Shown here: positions 1 to 7,197 of the stretch, one piece after another
Numbering within the stretch: position 1 is the first letter of the stretch
Layout: each line of letters starts with the position of its first letter
NCBI GenBank assembly: GCA_031263965.1
Contig: JAISES010000373.1
Span: 1 to 11,451 of the forward strand
Direction: 5' to 3'
Source: Prevotella sp.
Lineage (GTDB): Bacteria; Bacteroidota; Bacteroidia; Bacteroidales; Dysgonomonadaceae
Length of the DNA: 11,451 nucleotides
Made by a program: the position numbers and the translations under genes
Notes under the pieces: model-generated
Databases searched by the model: none
Seen by the model: the letters and a program-made list of their open reading frames with translations, nothing else
Told to the model about the DNA's origin: nothing

Positions 1-71
1 GGTTTACCCGAAGCAATCCATAAAAGAACATTCCTGCTGGATTGCTTCACCGCAAGCGGTTCGCAATGACG
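1..71. repeat. Palindromic interspersed repeat, left copy (cut by window start)
   Basis: An imperfect palindrome. Perfect 11-bp arms GAAGCAATCCA (10-20) and TGGATTGCTTC (38-48) enclose a 17-nt loop. A second small hairpin, ACCGC-aa-GCGGT, lies at 49-60, and the outer arm CGCAATGACG at 62-71 closes the element. The matching outer arm CGTCATTGCG is missing here because the window begins inside the element, but it is present in the right-hand copy at 11244-11253. No coding frame is supported. The palindromic form and the presence of a second copy suggest a REP/MITE-like intergenic repeat. The family name is not known to me. Confidence 0.75.
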
Positions 72-103
72 AGAGTAACAGAAAATACCTATAAAAAAAA
101 TCT

Positions 104-129
104 GCTATAAAATTCAAACAGTTTCTTAA
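104..129 (+). repeat. 26-nt intergenic motif, copy 1
   Basis: The motif starts GCTATAAAATTCAAAC and ends GTTTCTTAA. It matches the reverse complement of 11013-11038 at 25 of 26 positions and is close to 11072-11095. On its left is an A-run (93-100), which on the opposite strand reads as a T-run just after the motif. The same T-run follows copy 2. Its function is unknown. It may be a transcription-linked element or part of a dispersed repeat. The rest of 1-263 is AT-rich and shows no gene. Confidence 0.7.
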
Positions 130-263
130 TCTTTTTCAAAGTTACAAATATTATAACTATTTTCTGAAATACAGAACTGCTTTTACTTCATAATTGTTCA
201 TAAAATGTCTTATATATTAGATGAATTCGCTATATTTATTGTTTATGATAAAACTCAGATATT

Positions 264-1595
264 ATGGCTAGAGGTAAGAAAAAGAACTTTGTATTAGATA
301 CGAATGTAATACTACACGATTTCAGATGTTTAGACAATTTCGAGGAAAATGATATATATATTCCCATCGTGGTGTTGGAAGAACTTGATAAGTTCAAAAA
401 GGGAAACGATCAGATAAATTACAATGCACGGGAATTTTTGCGTCAGTTGGATGCAATAACAGATGATAACCTTTTTACGAAGGGAATAGCTCTCGGTAGC
501 GGTATGGGTAGCCTCTTTATTGAGGCCAATACTAAATTGCAGAATAAAATTATCGATACATTTCCGGAGAGGACTCCCGATCATCGTATTTTGTCGGCTG
601 TGCTGGATATTTCGGAACGAAACCCGAAAGAGAAAACCATTCTGGTGACAAAAGATATAAACCTGAGAATGAAAGCCCGTGCTATCGGACTTGTGGCTGA
701 GGATTACATCAATGATAAAGTCCCTGATATTTTCTTGTTTGAAAGACAACACAAAACATTTTCCGATATAAGTTCGGCGTTGATAGATGATTTATATGCT
801 AATCCGGCAGGTGTTGATATAGATGCTTTTGATCTTGAAACATCTGTCAATCCGAATGAATGTTTCGTGATGAAGAATGGGAGAAAAAGTGTATTGGCAA
901 GATATAATCCGTTCACAAGGAAAATAAAGAAAATAGACAAGCAAATATGTTACGGTATACAGCCCCGGAATGCCGAACAGACTTTTGCCCTTGAAGTGCT
1001 GATGGACCCCGATATAAAGCTTGTAGCATTGACGGGTAAGGCCGGAACAGGTAAAACTTTATTGGCTCTGGCCTCAGCTTTGAAGCAGAGCGAAAGTTTT
1101 GAGCAGATACTACTTGCCCGCCCGATTGTGGCTCTCAGCAATAAAGAACTGGGATTCCTTCCCGGAGACGAGAAGCAGAAGATAGCACCTTATATGCAGC
1201 CATTGTTCGATAACTTGCTCGTCATAAAAAATCATATTCCGTTTGGAGGGCCCGAATTGCGGAATATAGAAGAAATGAAAGCCAGTAAAAAGCTGGAAAT
1301 AGAAGCGTTGGCATATATCCGGGGACGAAGCCTGTCGGAAATGATTTGCATCATCGATGAAGCGCAAAATCTGACTCCACACGAGATAAAAACAATTATA
1401 ACACGGGCAGGAGAGGGGACTAAAATGATATTTGCAGGTGACTTGCAACAAATAGATTCTCCTTACTTGGATGCACAGTCGAACGGATTAGCCTATATGA
1501 TAGATAAAATGACAGGTCAAGACTTGTTTGCTCACGTAAATCTGGTAAAGGGAGAACGAAGCAAATTGTCCGAGATAGCCGGTACGTTGTTGTAA
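264..1595 (+). CDS. phoH: PIN-PhoH fusion ATPase (PhoH2/YlaK type)
   Basis: A 443-residue protein with two domains. The N-terminal PIN nuclease-like domain (about 8-150) opens with FVLDTNVILHD and keeps the acidic set D12, E39/E40, D106 (TPDHRIL) and D131 (TKDINL), so the metal-binding site looks intact. The C-terminal PhoH P-loop ATPase domain (about 230-443) has Walker A GKAGTGKT (258-265), Walker B ICIIDEAQN (361-369), the motif AGDLQQID (391-398) and a likely arginine finger in GERSKLSEIA near the end. PIN-PhoH (PhoH2) proteins studied in mycobacteria couple RNA unwinding to RNA cleavage, so a cytoplasmic role in RNA processing is expected but unproven here. It is the only gene on the + strand and converges on the ompH gene. 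No phoAT-like antitoxin gene lies upstream. ATG 264 fits the family start. A weak TATATTTA box lies at 231-238. Confidence 0.93.
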   Translation: MARGKKKNFVLDTNVILHDFRCLDNFEENDIYIPIVVLEELDKFKKGNDQINYNAREFLRQLDAITDDNLFTKGIALGSGMGSLFIEANTKLQNKIIDTFPERTPDHRILSAVLDISERNPKEKTILVTKDINLRMKARAIGLVAEDYINDKVPDIFLFERQHKTFSDISSALIDDLYANPAGVDIDAFDLETSVNPNECFVMKNGRKSVLARYNPFTRKIKKIDKQICYGIQPRNAEQTFALEVLMDPDIKLVALTGKAGTGKTLLALASALKQSESFEQILLARPIVALSNKELGFLPGDEKQKIAPYMQPLFDNLLVIKNHIPFGGPELRNIEEMKASKKLEIEALAYIRGRSLSEMICIIDEAQNLTPHEIKTIITRAGEGTKMIFAGDLQQIDSPYLDAQSNGLAYMIDKMTGQDLFAHVNLVKGERSKLSEIAGTLL

Positions 1596-1598
1596 GGA

Positions 1599-1787
1599 TT
1601 AAACGGGCTTCACCATAGGGCAGCCATATTTATTCTTTACGGAAGATGGGGCGTAGATCTGGGACATATAAAGATACCGCACATACCCATCCGGAAGATT
1701 GGCATTGTCCAATGCAAAAAAGGCCGATACACTCAGCGTGTCGACCTTTTCTTTTTCCTGTATATTAATTAAATAGCTATACCTAAT
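1599..1787 (-). pseudogene. Stop-free 62-codon frame without a start; possible gene remnant
   Basis: On the - strand the frame is open from 1787 to 1602 and stops with TAA at 1599-1601. It overlaps the last 19 bases of the ompH gene in another frame. It reads like ordinary protein, with segments such as KVDTLSVSAFFALD, LPDGYVRYLYMSQ and NKYGCPMVKPV, and its codon choice resembles the neighbours. It has no ATG near its beginning; the first Met is deep inside, in YLYMSQ. The simplest reading is the C-terminal end of a gene whose front was deleted. A chance open frame is quite possible. I do not recognise the family. Confidence 0.3.
1716..1756. terminator. Bidirectional terminator-like hairpin between converging genes
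   Basis: A stem pairs AAAAGG..CGA..CAC (1718-1732) with GTGTCGACCTTTT (1738-1750) around a five-base loop (1733-1737). It carries a two-base bulge and one mismatch. It has an A-run on its left (1716-1721) and T-runs on its right (1747-1756), so it can work as an intrinsic terminator in both directions. Its place between the end of phoH (+) and the end of the chaperone operon (-) fits that role. Confidence 0.6.
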
Positions 1788-2269
1788 TTAGCTTTCACTT
1801 TCGGTGCTACATCTACAGCATTAGCATTCCAATAAAGTAAAGCTACTGAATTAAGAATATAGGTATAACCATTTTCATCCCCTACATCCTTGATCGCTTT
1901 TCCCAATTTCTCTTGCAGTGGGGTGACGAGTGATACCCGAAGTTTTTCTAACTCTTCCTGACTACTTCTCATATATGTTTCATATCTGCTTTCCAAGTCG
2001 CTAATTTGTTTCTGTCTGTCAAGTAATATAGCCTCGGAAAGCTGAGTTGTATCATTCCTGAATTTTTCCATTAAAGTAGCATGCTCTGTCTGTATACCAT
2101 CTAATATACCTTTTATTTGTTCTCTTTTTGCAAGCAATTGGCTTTCGACGTCTTTGAGTTCAGGCATTTTGCTAAATACCTCTTCTGCATTGACGTAGGC
2201 AAATTTATCCTGAGCAAACATTCCCACCGGGGCTAGCATCAAAAGCACTAGAATTAATTTTTTCAACAT
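1769..2269 (-). CDS. OmpH/Skp-family periplasmic chaperone, second copy
   Basis: A 166-residue member of the OmpH/Skp family, which forms trimers that hold unfolded outer-membrane proteins in the periplasm on their way to the BAM complex. Residues 1-19 are a signal peptide (MLKKLILVLLMLAPVGMFA) with the A-Q junction common in this phylum. The mature protein begins DKFAYVNAEEVF, the family's first strand. A heptad-like charged helical region (about 38-128) forms the expected coiled-coil arm, and the closing strand is near GYTYILNSVALLY (134-146). It is the last gene of the run, 51 bases downstream of its paralogue. Identity to that paralogue is low by eye, so the duplication is old. The two are probably not interchangeable, but that is inference. 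Confidence 0.92.
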   Translation of the reverse strand: MLKKLILVLLMLAPVGMFAQDKFAYVNAEEVFSKMPELKDVESQLLAKREQIKGILDGIQTEHATLMEKFRNDTTQLSEAILLDRQKQISDLESRYETYMRSSQEELEKLRVSLVTPLQEKLGKAIKDVGDENGYTYILNSVALLYWNANAVDVAPKVKAKLGIAI

Positions 2270-2307
2270 AGTTATAGTTAATTTAATTGGTTTTTTTTAT
2301 TCGGGAA

Positions 2308-2315
2308 CAAATATA
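2308..2315 (-). promoter_or_regulatory. Candidate -7 box before the distal ompH gene
   Basis: On the - strand this reads TATATTTG, a full match to the Bacteroidetes -7 consensus TAnnTTTG. It lies 38 bases before the ATG at 2269 and partly within the gap between the two ompH genes. No good TTTG -33 element sits about 20 bases upstream, where the sequence is TTCG-like. It may give the last gene extra transcription, but could be chance in AT-rich DNA. Confidence 0.3.
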
Positions 2316-2320
2316 AATAA

Positions 2321-2836
2321 TTATTTCGAATATCCGAGTTTTGCCAGTACCTCATTGCTTATATCTATTCTGGGAGAGGCAAATATAACACTTTCGGCCG
2401 ATGCCCTGTCTAATACCAGCTGATATCCCTTAACTTCCGATATTTCTTTTATAGCATTATAAATATCTTCCTGAATAGGCTTTACCAATGCTTCCCGCTT
2501 TTTGTAGAGTTCTCCTTCGGGCCCGAAGTATTTACGATTAAGTTCTTGCAGTCCCTTTTCTTTTTCTACAATTTCATTTTCCCGTTTTGTCTTTTGTTCG
2601 GCTGAAAGAAATACCAGATCAGACTGGTACGACTTGTATAAGTTCTTTACCTCTTGCTGAACTTTTCCTACTTCTCCCTGCCATCTTTTAGACATTACTT
2701 CTAACTGTTCCTGGGCAGTTTCGTAGCTGCTTATATTCTTGAGGATATACTCCATATCTATCAAGGCAAATTTTTGAGCATAGCTTCCTGCCGCAACTCC
2801 TATAAATAAGGCTATAACTAAAAGTATTCTTTTCAT
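2321..2836 (-). CDS. OmpH/Skp-family periplasmic chaperone, first copy
   Basis: A 171-residue OmpH/Skp family protein. It has a signal peptide MKRILLVIALFIGVAAGSYA (1-20), then QKFALIDMEYILKNI, which matches the family's N-terminal strand. A long lysine/glutamate-rich coiled coil (about 38-130) follows, with the C-terminal strand at GYQLVLDRASAESVIF (137-152). It probably binds unfolded barrel proteins in the periplasm and hands them to BamA, encoded 79 bases upstream. Tandem ompH genes right after bamA are a recurring arrangement in Bacteroidales. This copy has a richer basic coil than its neighbour. The ATG at 2836 precedes a classic signal peptide, so the start is secure. Confidence 0.92.
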   Translation of the reverse strand: MKRILLVIALFIGVAAGSYAQKFALIDMEYILKNISSYETAQEQLEVMSKRWQGEVGKVQQEVKNLYKSYQSDLVFLSAEQKTKRENEIVEKEKGLQELNRKYFGPEGELYKKREALVKPIQEDIYNAIKEISEVKGYQLVLDRASAESVIFASPRIDISNEVLAKLGYSK

Positions 2837-2915
2837 AACTACTATTTTTAATATATAATAATTAGACGTTCTATCGATCTATTTGTTTATTCTCCCGGCT
2901 ATAAATAATGTTAAA

Positions 2916-5597
2916 TCAGAATTCCTGTCCTATCACGAAGTGAAACTGGCTCCCGCTACGGGCTGAATAGTCGTTTGGACTGTCGAAACCATAGGCCCAG
3001 TCGATACCCATAAGCCCGATCATCGGCAACATAATGCGTGCGCCAAACCCTGCCGAACGTTTCAGTTCGAACGGATTGAAACGTTTGAGGTCGCCCCATG
3101 CATTACCGGCCTCAACAAATCCCAAAACATAGATAGTAGACGATGGTTCTAATATTAACGGATATCTCAATTCCAGAGCTAAACGTGTATATGCACTGGC
3201 ATTACTGCTTACTGATCCGTTTTCATATCCGCGAAGACCGATAGTTTCTGTTGCATATGTGCTGGAATACCCCGACATACCATCTCCTCCGACATAGAAT
3301 GTTTCGAATGGAGATTTTTTATATTTATTGAAATAACCTAAAAATCCGTATTCGGCACGGGTCATCAATACCGGGGTTCTCTTAACGTCCGGTCCGGCCA
3401 ACGATGTAAATGTTTTAGATTTAAATTTCCATTTATGGTATTCAACCCATCTGAATTTATCTCCGTTTTCATATCCGGGCTCATTCGACTTCATATTTTT
3501 ATAGTCCTTACCGTCCCACGTCGAGAAAGGAGGCGTTACCTGAAGACTTAAGGACATATCTGTTCCCCGACGGGTATATATGGGACTGTCAATCGAACGC
3601 CTGCTCAATGATAAGTTTAAGCTGATATTATTACTTACGCCATTTTTAACAATAAAATATGCCCAATCTTTCATGCGGTAAAGTTGGTACGAAAGTTCTG
3701 CCTGCACAGTGAAATAATCATCCGGCCATGTCAATCGTTTTCCATATCCGACAGAAACGCCGATCGTCTGGATGCTTTTATTCGGGTCGGCAGCGACACT
3801 GTAATCTCCATAACCGCTACCATAGTTACCATAGTTACCATAGCTACCATAACTACCATAACTTGAGTATGGATCATAATAACTATTACTGAGGTACCTG
3901 CTGTTTATATCAGTCTGACGCGAATAATATGCACCTACAGATAATGAATTAGGGCGCTTGCCTCCAAACCATGGATCAAAGAATGAAATAGAATACGATT
4001 GATAGTATTTGGCATTAGTCTGAGCGCTCAATGTTAAAGTCTGCCCCTCGCCTTGAGGTATAATCCCTTTATATGTGCTTGGATTTAAAAGATTCTTCAA
4101 GGAGAAGTTTGTAAATTTCAAGCTAAGCTTACCAATAATACCGGTTTGTCCCCAACCTGCAGAAAACTCTATCTGGTCATTTGCTTTTGATACCAAAGGA
4201 AGCCCTAAATCGACTGTTCCTGATTCCGGATCGGGTTCTATGTCCGGATTGCTGAGCTGTTCCGGGTCAAAGTGCCCCATCTGAGCCACTTCCCGCATCG
4301 AACGGATAATATCGTCGCGGCTATAAAGTGCTCCCGGCCTGACCCTTAACTCCCGGCGCACAACATCTTCATATACGCGATCGTTTCCCGAAATAGAGAC
4401 CCTGCGTATAGTCGCCACAGGCCCTTCGGAGATACGTATCTCCAGATCGACAGAATCATTTGCCAGATTGACTTCTACGGGATCTGCACGTGAAAACAGA
4501 TACCCATTATTCTGATAGAAAAGATTCATTACAGCGCCATCATCGGAAGAAAGACGTTCGGTAAGCTTCTTCTGGTTGTAGATATCTCCGGATTTCATAC
4601 TCAGTTGGGTTTGGAGCTTCCAAGTCTCATACTTCGTATTTCCTACCCATTTGATATCCCTTATATAGTATTTGTTACCTTCTTCAACTTTTATTTTTAT
4701 ATCGACTTTATCCGGTTTAATCGAAGAAGTGACCGTATCCCATGAGATCATAGCATCGCGATAACCCAATTCATTATATTTAGCTATCAGATTATCTTTA
4801 TCTTCTTCATAGCTTTCGGGAACAAATTTTGTGGAACGGAGGAAGTTCCGTAGCCATGCATTAAAAGTACTCTTATGCCGGGTTTTCTTCATAGCCTTCT
4901 CCAAAGTTGTTGCTTTTACCAGATCATTACCCTCAATGATTATACTGTTCACCTTGGTTTTGTCTTTCTTTGTAACATCTATATGTAAGACAACATAATT
5001 CTCCTTAGATAGATCGGGCGCCTCGGTTATTTTAATATCTGCGTTATTATACCCTTTATCATCAAAATATTTCTTGATAATGGTTTTGGCTCTATCCATT
5101 GCATGCGGAGTAATTTGCAATTCAACCATCAGACCGATTTTATTCCCCAGTTCCTGTTGCTCCGATTTCTTCATTCCCGAGTATACAATGCTGGAAATAC
5201 GGGGGCGCTCACTCAGCTTTATTTCGAGCCATATTTTATTACCCTCTACTTTTGTAGCCAATATCTTTGTGTCAGAGAACAATTTCTGTTTCCAGAATTT
5301 TTTCACGGCGTTAGTTATTACCGGCCCCGGCACTTCTATTATGTCCCCTACTGTCAGTTCGGAAAAACCAATCAGGGTAAAGTCCTCATAACCGGAATTT
5401 GCAGGTTTATTAACTTTTATATCAGCTATTTCATATTTTCTGGGTGTATTGTACGATATTTCCGGAACATCGTCGAAATTAGCCTCAATAGCTTTATTTA
5501 TATTTTTTACTTCGGTACTATCTATTACCTGTCCTTTCGTTCCTATAGAAAAAAGGCAGGAAATAACTGCTAAAATGAATAAACCTTTTTTTAACAT
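2916..5597 (-). CDS. bamA: BamA, outer-membrane protein assembly factor (Omp85 family)
   Basis: An 893-residue Omp85 protein, the central pore of the BAM machinery that folds barrels into the outer membrane. Residues 1-22 form a signal peptide. Five POTRA-like domains follow, at roughly 54-131, 132-211, 212-307, 308-392 and 393-470, each with the usual strand-helix-helix-strand pattern; GxxY/GY turns such as KGYNNADI and LGYRDAM are visible. The barrel covers about 475-893 and includes the loop-6 motif GLRGYENGS (about 787-795) and a C-terminal aromatic residue in FHFVIGQEF, the usual barrel signal. The protein is longer than the E. coli homologue (about 810 residues). Part of the extra length is a tandem YGS/YGN loop at about 579-594. 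It lies between uppS and the two ompH genes, all on one strand, which fits shared expression of envelope-assembly genes. Confidence 0.96.
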   Translation of the reverse strand: MLKKGLFILAVISCLFSIGTKGQVIDSTEVKNINKAIEANFDDVPEISYNTPRKYEIADIKVNKPANSGYEDFTLIGFSELTVGDIIEVPGPVITNAVKKFWKQKLFSDTKILATKVEGNKIWLEIKLSERPRISSIVYSGMKKSEQQELGNKIGLMVELQITPHAMDRAKTIIKKYFDDKGYNNADIKITEAPDLSKENYVVLHIDVTKKDKTKVNSIIIEGNDLVKATTLEKAMKKTRHKSTFNAWLRNFLRSTKFVPESYEEDKDNLIAKYNELGYRDAMISWDTVTSSIKPDKVDIKIKVEEGNKYYIRDIKWVGNTKYETWKLQTQLSMKSGDIYNQKKLTERLSSDDGAVMNLFYQNNGYLFSRADPVEVNLANDSVDLEIRISEGPVATIRRVSISGNDRVYEDVVRRELRVRPGALYSRDDIIRSMREVAQMGHFDPEQLSNPDIEPDPESGTVDLGLPLVSKANDQIEFSAGWGQTGIIGKLSLKFTNFSLKNLLNPSTYKGIIPQGEGQTLTLSAQTNAKYYQSYSISFFDPWFGGKRPNSLSVGAYYSRQTDINSRYLSNSYYDPYSSYGSYGSYGNYGNYGSGYGDYSVAADPNKSIQTIGVSVGYGKRLTWPDDYFTVQAELSYQLYRMKDWAYFIVKNGVSNNISLNLSLSRRSIDSPIYTRRGTDMSLSLQVTPPFSTWDGKDYKNMKSNEPGYENGDKFRWVEYHKWKFKSKTFTSLAGPDVKRTPVLMTRAEYGFLGYFNKYKKSPFETFYVGGDGMSGYSSTYATETIGLRGYENGSVSSNASAYTRLALELRYPLILEPSSTIYVLGFVEAGNAWGDLKRFNPFELKRSAGFGARIMLPMIGLMGIDWAYGFDSPNDYSARSGSQFHFVIGQEF
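3818..3862 (-). repeat. Five 9-bp tandem repeats inside bamA
   Basis: On the + strand five units TACCATAGT/TACCATAGC/TACCATAAC run without a break. In the protein they give YGS-YGS-YGN-YGN-YGS at about residues 580-594, inside a tyrosine- and glycine-rich loop between early barrel strands. Because the unit is nine bases, copy-number change would keep the reading frame. The predicted location is a surface loop. Confidence 0.85.
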
Positions 5598-5647
5598 ATT
5601 TGGTCTGATCGTTGTTTCTTATCGTATATATTTTTATTTATCGCCTG

Positions 5648-6400
5648 TTATCCGAGTCCTTCAGTAACCTGTTCGCTGGTTTTTCCAAAACGCCGTTCCC
5701 TGTTTTGGAAACTCACGATAGCTTCATACAAAGATTCTTCATTGAAATCAGGCCAAAGCTTATCTGTAAAATAAAGTTCGGAATATGCTATTTGCCAAAG
5801 CAGGAAATTACTTATGCGCAACTCGCCCCCTGTACGAACCAGGATGTCGGGATCGGGGATACCAAAGGTAACAAGATGTTTTCCGATCAACTCTTCGGAT
5901 ATGGCATCTGCCGGTAACTTTCCTGTCCGGACTTCCGTCACAATTTCTTTTACCGCCTCTGTAATTTCCCATTTCGAAGAGTAGCTTAGGGCTAATACCA
6001 CGGTAGTGCCTGTGCAAGATGCAGTCTCATTAAGGCACGAATCCAAAGCAGCCTTCGTATCGACGGGCAAGCGATTTATATCTCCGATAACTTTAACCCG
6101 TATGTTATTTTTCACCAGATCGGGGGTCTCATTCGAGACGGCCTGTACCATCAAAGCCATCAAAGCTTTTACTTCTTCGACAGGCCTTTTCCAATTCTCA
6201 GTAGAGAAAGTATAAAGTGTTATGTAAGGGACTTTTGCTTTTGCTGCAGCTTCGATGGTTCTACGTACGGCCACAATCCCTTCTTTATGCCCAAATGCAC
6301 GGTCCAGATTCTGACGCTTTGCCCATCGCCCATTACCATCCATGATAATAGCAATATGGCTTGGAATTTTTTCTTTATCTATCTGGTCAAAAAATGACAT
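5648..6400 (-). CDS. uppS: Isoprenyl transferase, undecaprenyl diphosphate synthase
   Basis: A 250-residue cis-prenyltransferase that extends farnesyl diphosphate with isopentenyl diphosphate to make the C55 lipid carrier for peptidoglycan and surface glycans. The family motifs are complete: HIAIIMDGNGRWAKR (15-29, catalytic D21), GHKEG (37-41), LYTFSTENWKRP (62-73) and LVRTGGELRISNFLLWQ (187-203, with the arginines and serine that bind isopentenyl diphosphate). The usual NYGGR segment is replaced by SYSSK (139-143), a variant I associate with Bacteroidetes. The frame stays open upstream to an ATG at 6493, but that would add 31 residues unlike the family and overlap the preceding gene. ATG 6400 gives the normal length and sits 17 bases after that gene's stop. 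bamA follows after 50 bases. Confidence 0.96.
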   Translation of the reverse strand: MSFFDQIDKEKIPSHIAIIMDGNGRWAKRQNLDRAFGHKEGIVAVRRTIEAAAKAKVPYITLYTFSTENWKRPVEEVKALMALMVQAVSNETPDLVKNNIRVKVIGDINRLPVDTKAALDSCLNETASCTGTTVVLALSYSSKWEITEAVKEIVTEVRTGKLPADAISEELIGKHLVTFGIPDPDILVRTGGELRISNFLLWQIAYSELYFTDKLWPDFNEESLYEAIVSFQNRERRFGKTSEQVTEGLG

Positions 6401-6417
6401 CTGTATTTTGTTTTTAA

Positions 6418-7119
6418 TTAATCTGAATTCAAACAGGGACAGACCCTGACGCCAAAGTCCCATGTTACACTTATCATTGTCAAGGAATACCAATCATTGT
6501 TCTTTAAAAAGTTTCCTTTTATATTATATGGACTATCCAAATCTAATTTCGCATTCCGCTTAGTAACATCGAACGAATCGCTAAACAATTTCCTGAAGGA
6601 GAATTCAAAGCCAAGGTTCAAGCGGTCTCTTATTTTATATTTCAATCCTATACCAACAGGAACGTTCATATCTAAGAATTTCTTCTCTCCGGAGGCAAAG
6701 GTTATACCCATTCCTGTAAAAAGATACGGGCTTAGGCGTTTGGCTCCCAAATAACCGAACTTGTCGCTGTAATTAAAGAAGTTAAATTCTATCTGGCTCC
6801 CAAGTTCATAAAACATCCTGCTAAAAGAAACCTGCCCGTCAAAAGGAAACTTATTCCCCGAATTTCCGGTGTTTCCCGATACCCGGCCTATAACAAAGTT
6901 ATTTTTAACCGACCATCTCAAATCTTTATTGTACCGGAAAATTATTCCTGCCGAGACTCCGGGATTCTGGTATAACTTTGTTTTATTGGCGTCTCCCATA
7001 TAAAAAGATGTGCCGGCCATGCCTCCTATCTCGAATTTATAATCATCTTGCGCTTTCAGTGTTATAAAAAAGAAAAAGGAGCTGGTAAAACAAAATAAAA
7101 CAAACATCTCTTTTCTCAT
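6418..7119 (-). CDS. DUF6089-like outer-membrane beta-barrel protein
   Basis: A 233-residue protein with a signal peptide (about 1-23, MRKEMFVLFCFTSSFFFF..KAQ). It then shows repeated amphipathic strands and glycine-aromatic turns typical of a small outer-membrane barrel, for example FEIGGMAGTSFYMGD (29-43), YELGSQIEFNFFNY (104-117), LSPYLFTGMGITF (129-141) and LGFEFSFRKLFSDSFD (169-184). It ends VTWDFGVRVCPCLNSD; the closing CPC pair is like other members of the family as I recall it. The gene lies directly upstream of uppS and shares its strand, a linkage I believe recurs in Bacteroidales. Function is unknown. A role in envelope assembly is suggested only by its neighbours. It could also be assigned to the general porin/OmpW-like barrel fold. 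Confidence 0.78.
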   Translation of the reverse strand: MRKEMFVLFCFTSSFFFFITLKAQDDYKFEIGGMAGTSFYMGDANKTKLYQNPGVSAGIIFRYNKDLRWSVKNNFVIGRVSGNTGNSGNKFPFDGQVSFSRMFYELGSQIEFNFFNYSDKFGYLGAKRLSPYLFTGMGITFASGEKKFLDMNVPVGIGLKYKIRDRLNLGFEFSFRKLFSDSFDVTKRNAKLDLDSPYNIKGNFLKNNDWYSLTMISVTWDFGVRVCPCLNSD

Positions 7120-7197
7120 TATAATTCTTTTATCCGATACCTTACTAACGCAAAAACAAGTATATAAGTATGCATGAGGCAGATTTTCGCCTGCAAA

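Noticed and set aside
5074..5573. Two overlapping + strand open frames opposite the start of bamA
   Set aside because: They are antisense to a full, well-supported gene, have poor protein character and no recognisable domain.
2929..5597. Reading the BamA signal VISC (residues 11-14) as a lipobox
   Set aside because: The hydrophobic stretch before the cysteine is too short and continues after it; an ordinary signal peptide ending near residue 22 fits the Omp85 family.
6401..6493. Upstream ATG at 6493 as the uppS start
   Set aside because: It would add 31 residues not typical of the family and overlap the end of the DUF6089-like gene; ATG 6400 gives the standard N-terminus and length.
7120..7197. 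A -7-like TATACTTG (7157-7164, - strand) before the DUF6089-like gene
   Set aside because: It differs from TAnnTTTG at one position and has no TTTG at the right spacing, so it is too weak to call.
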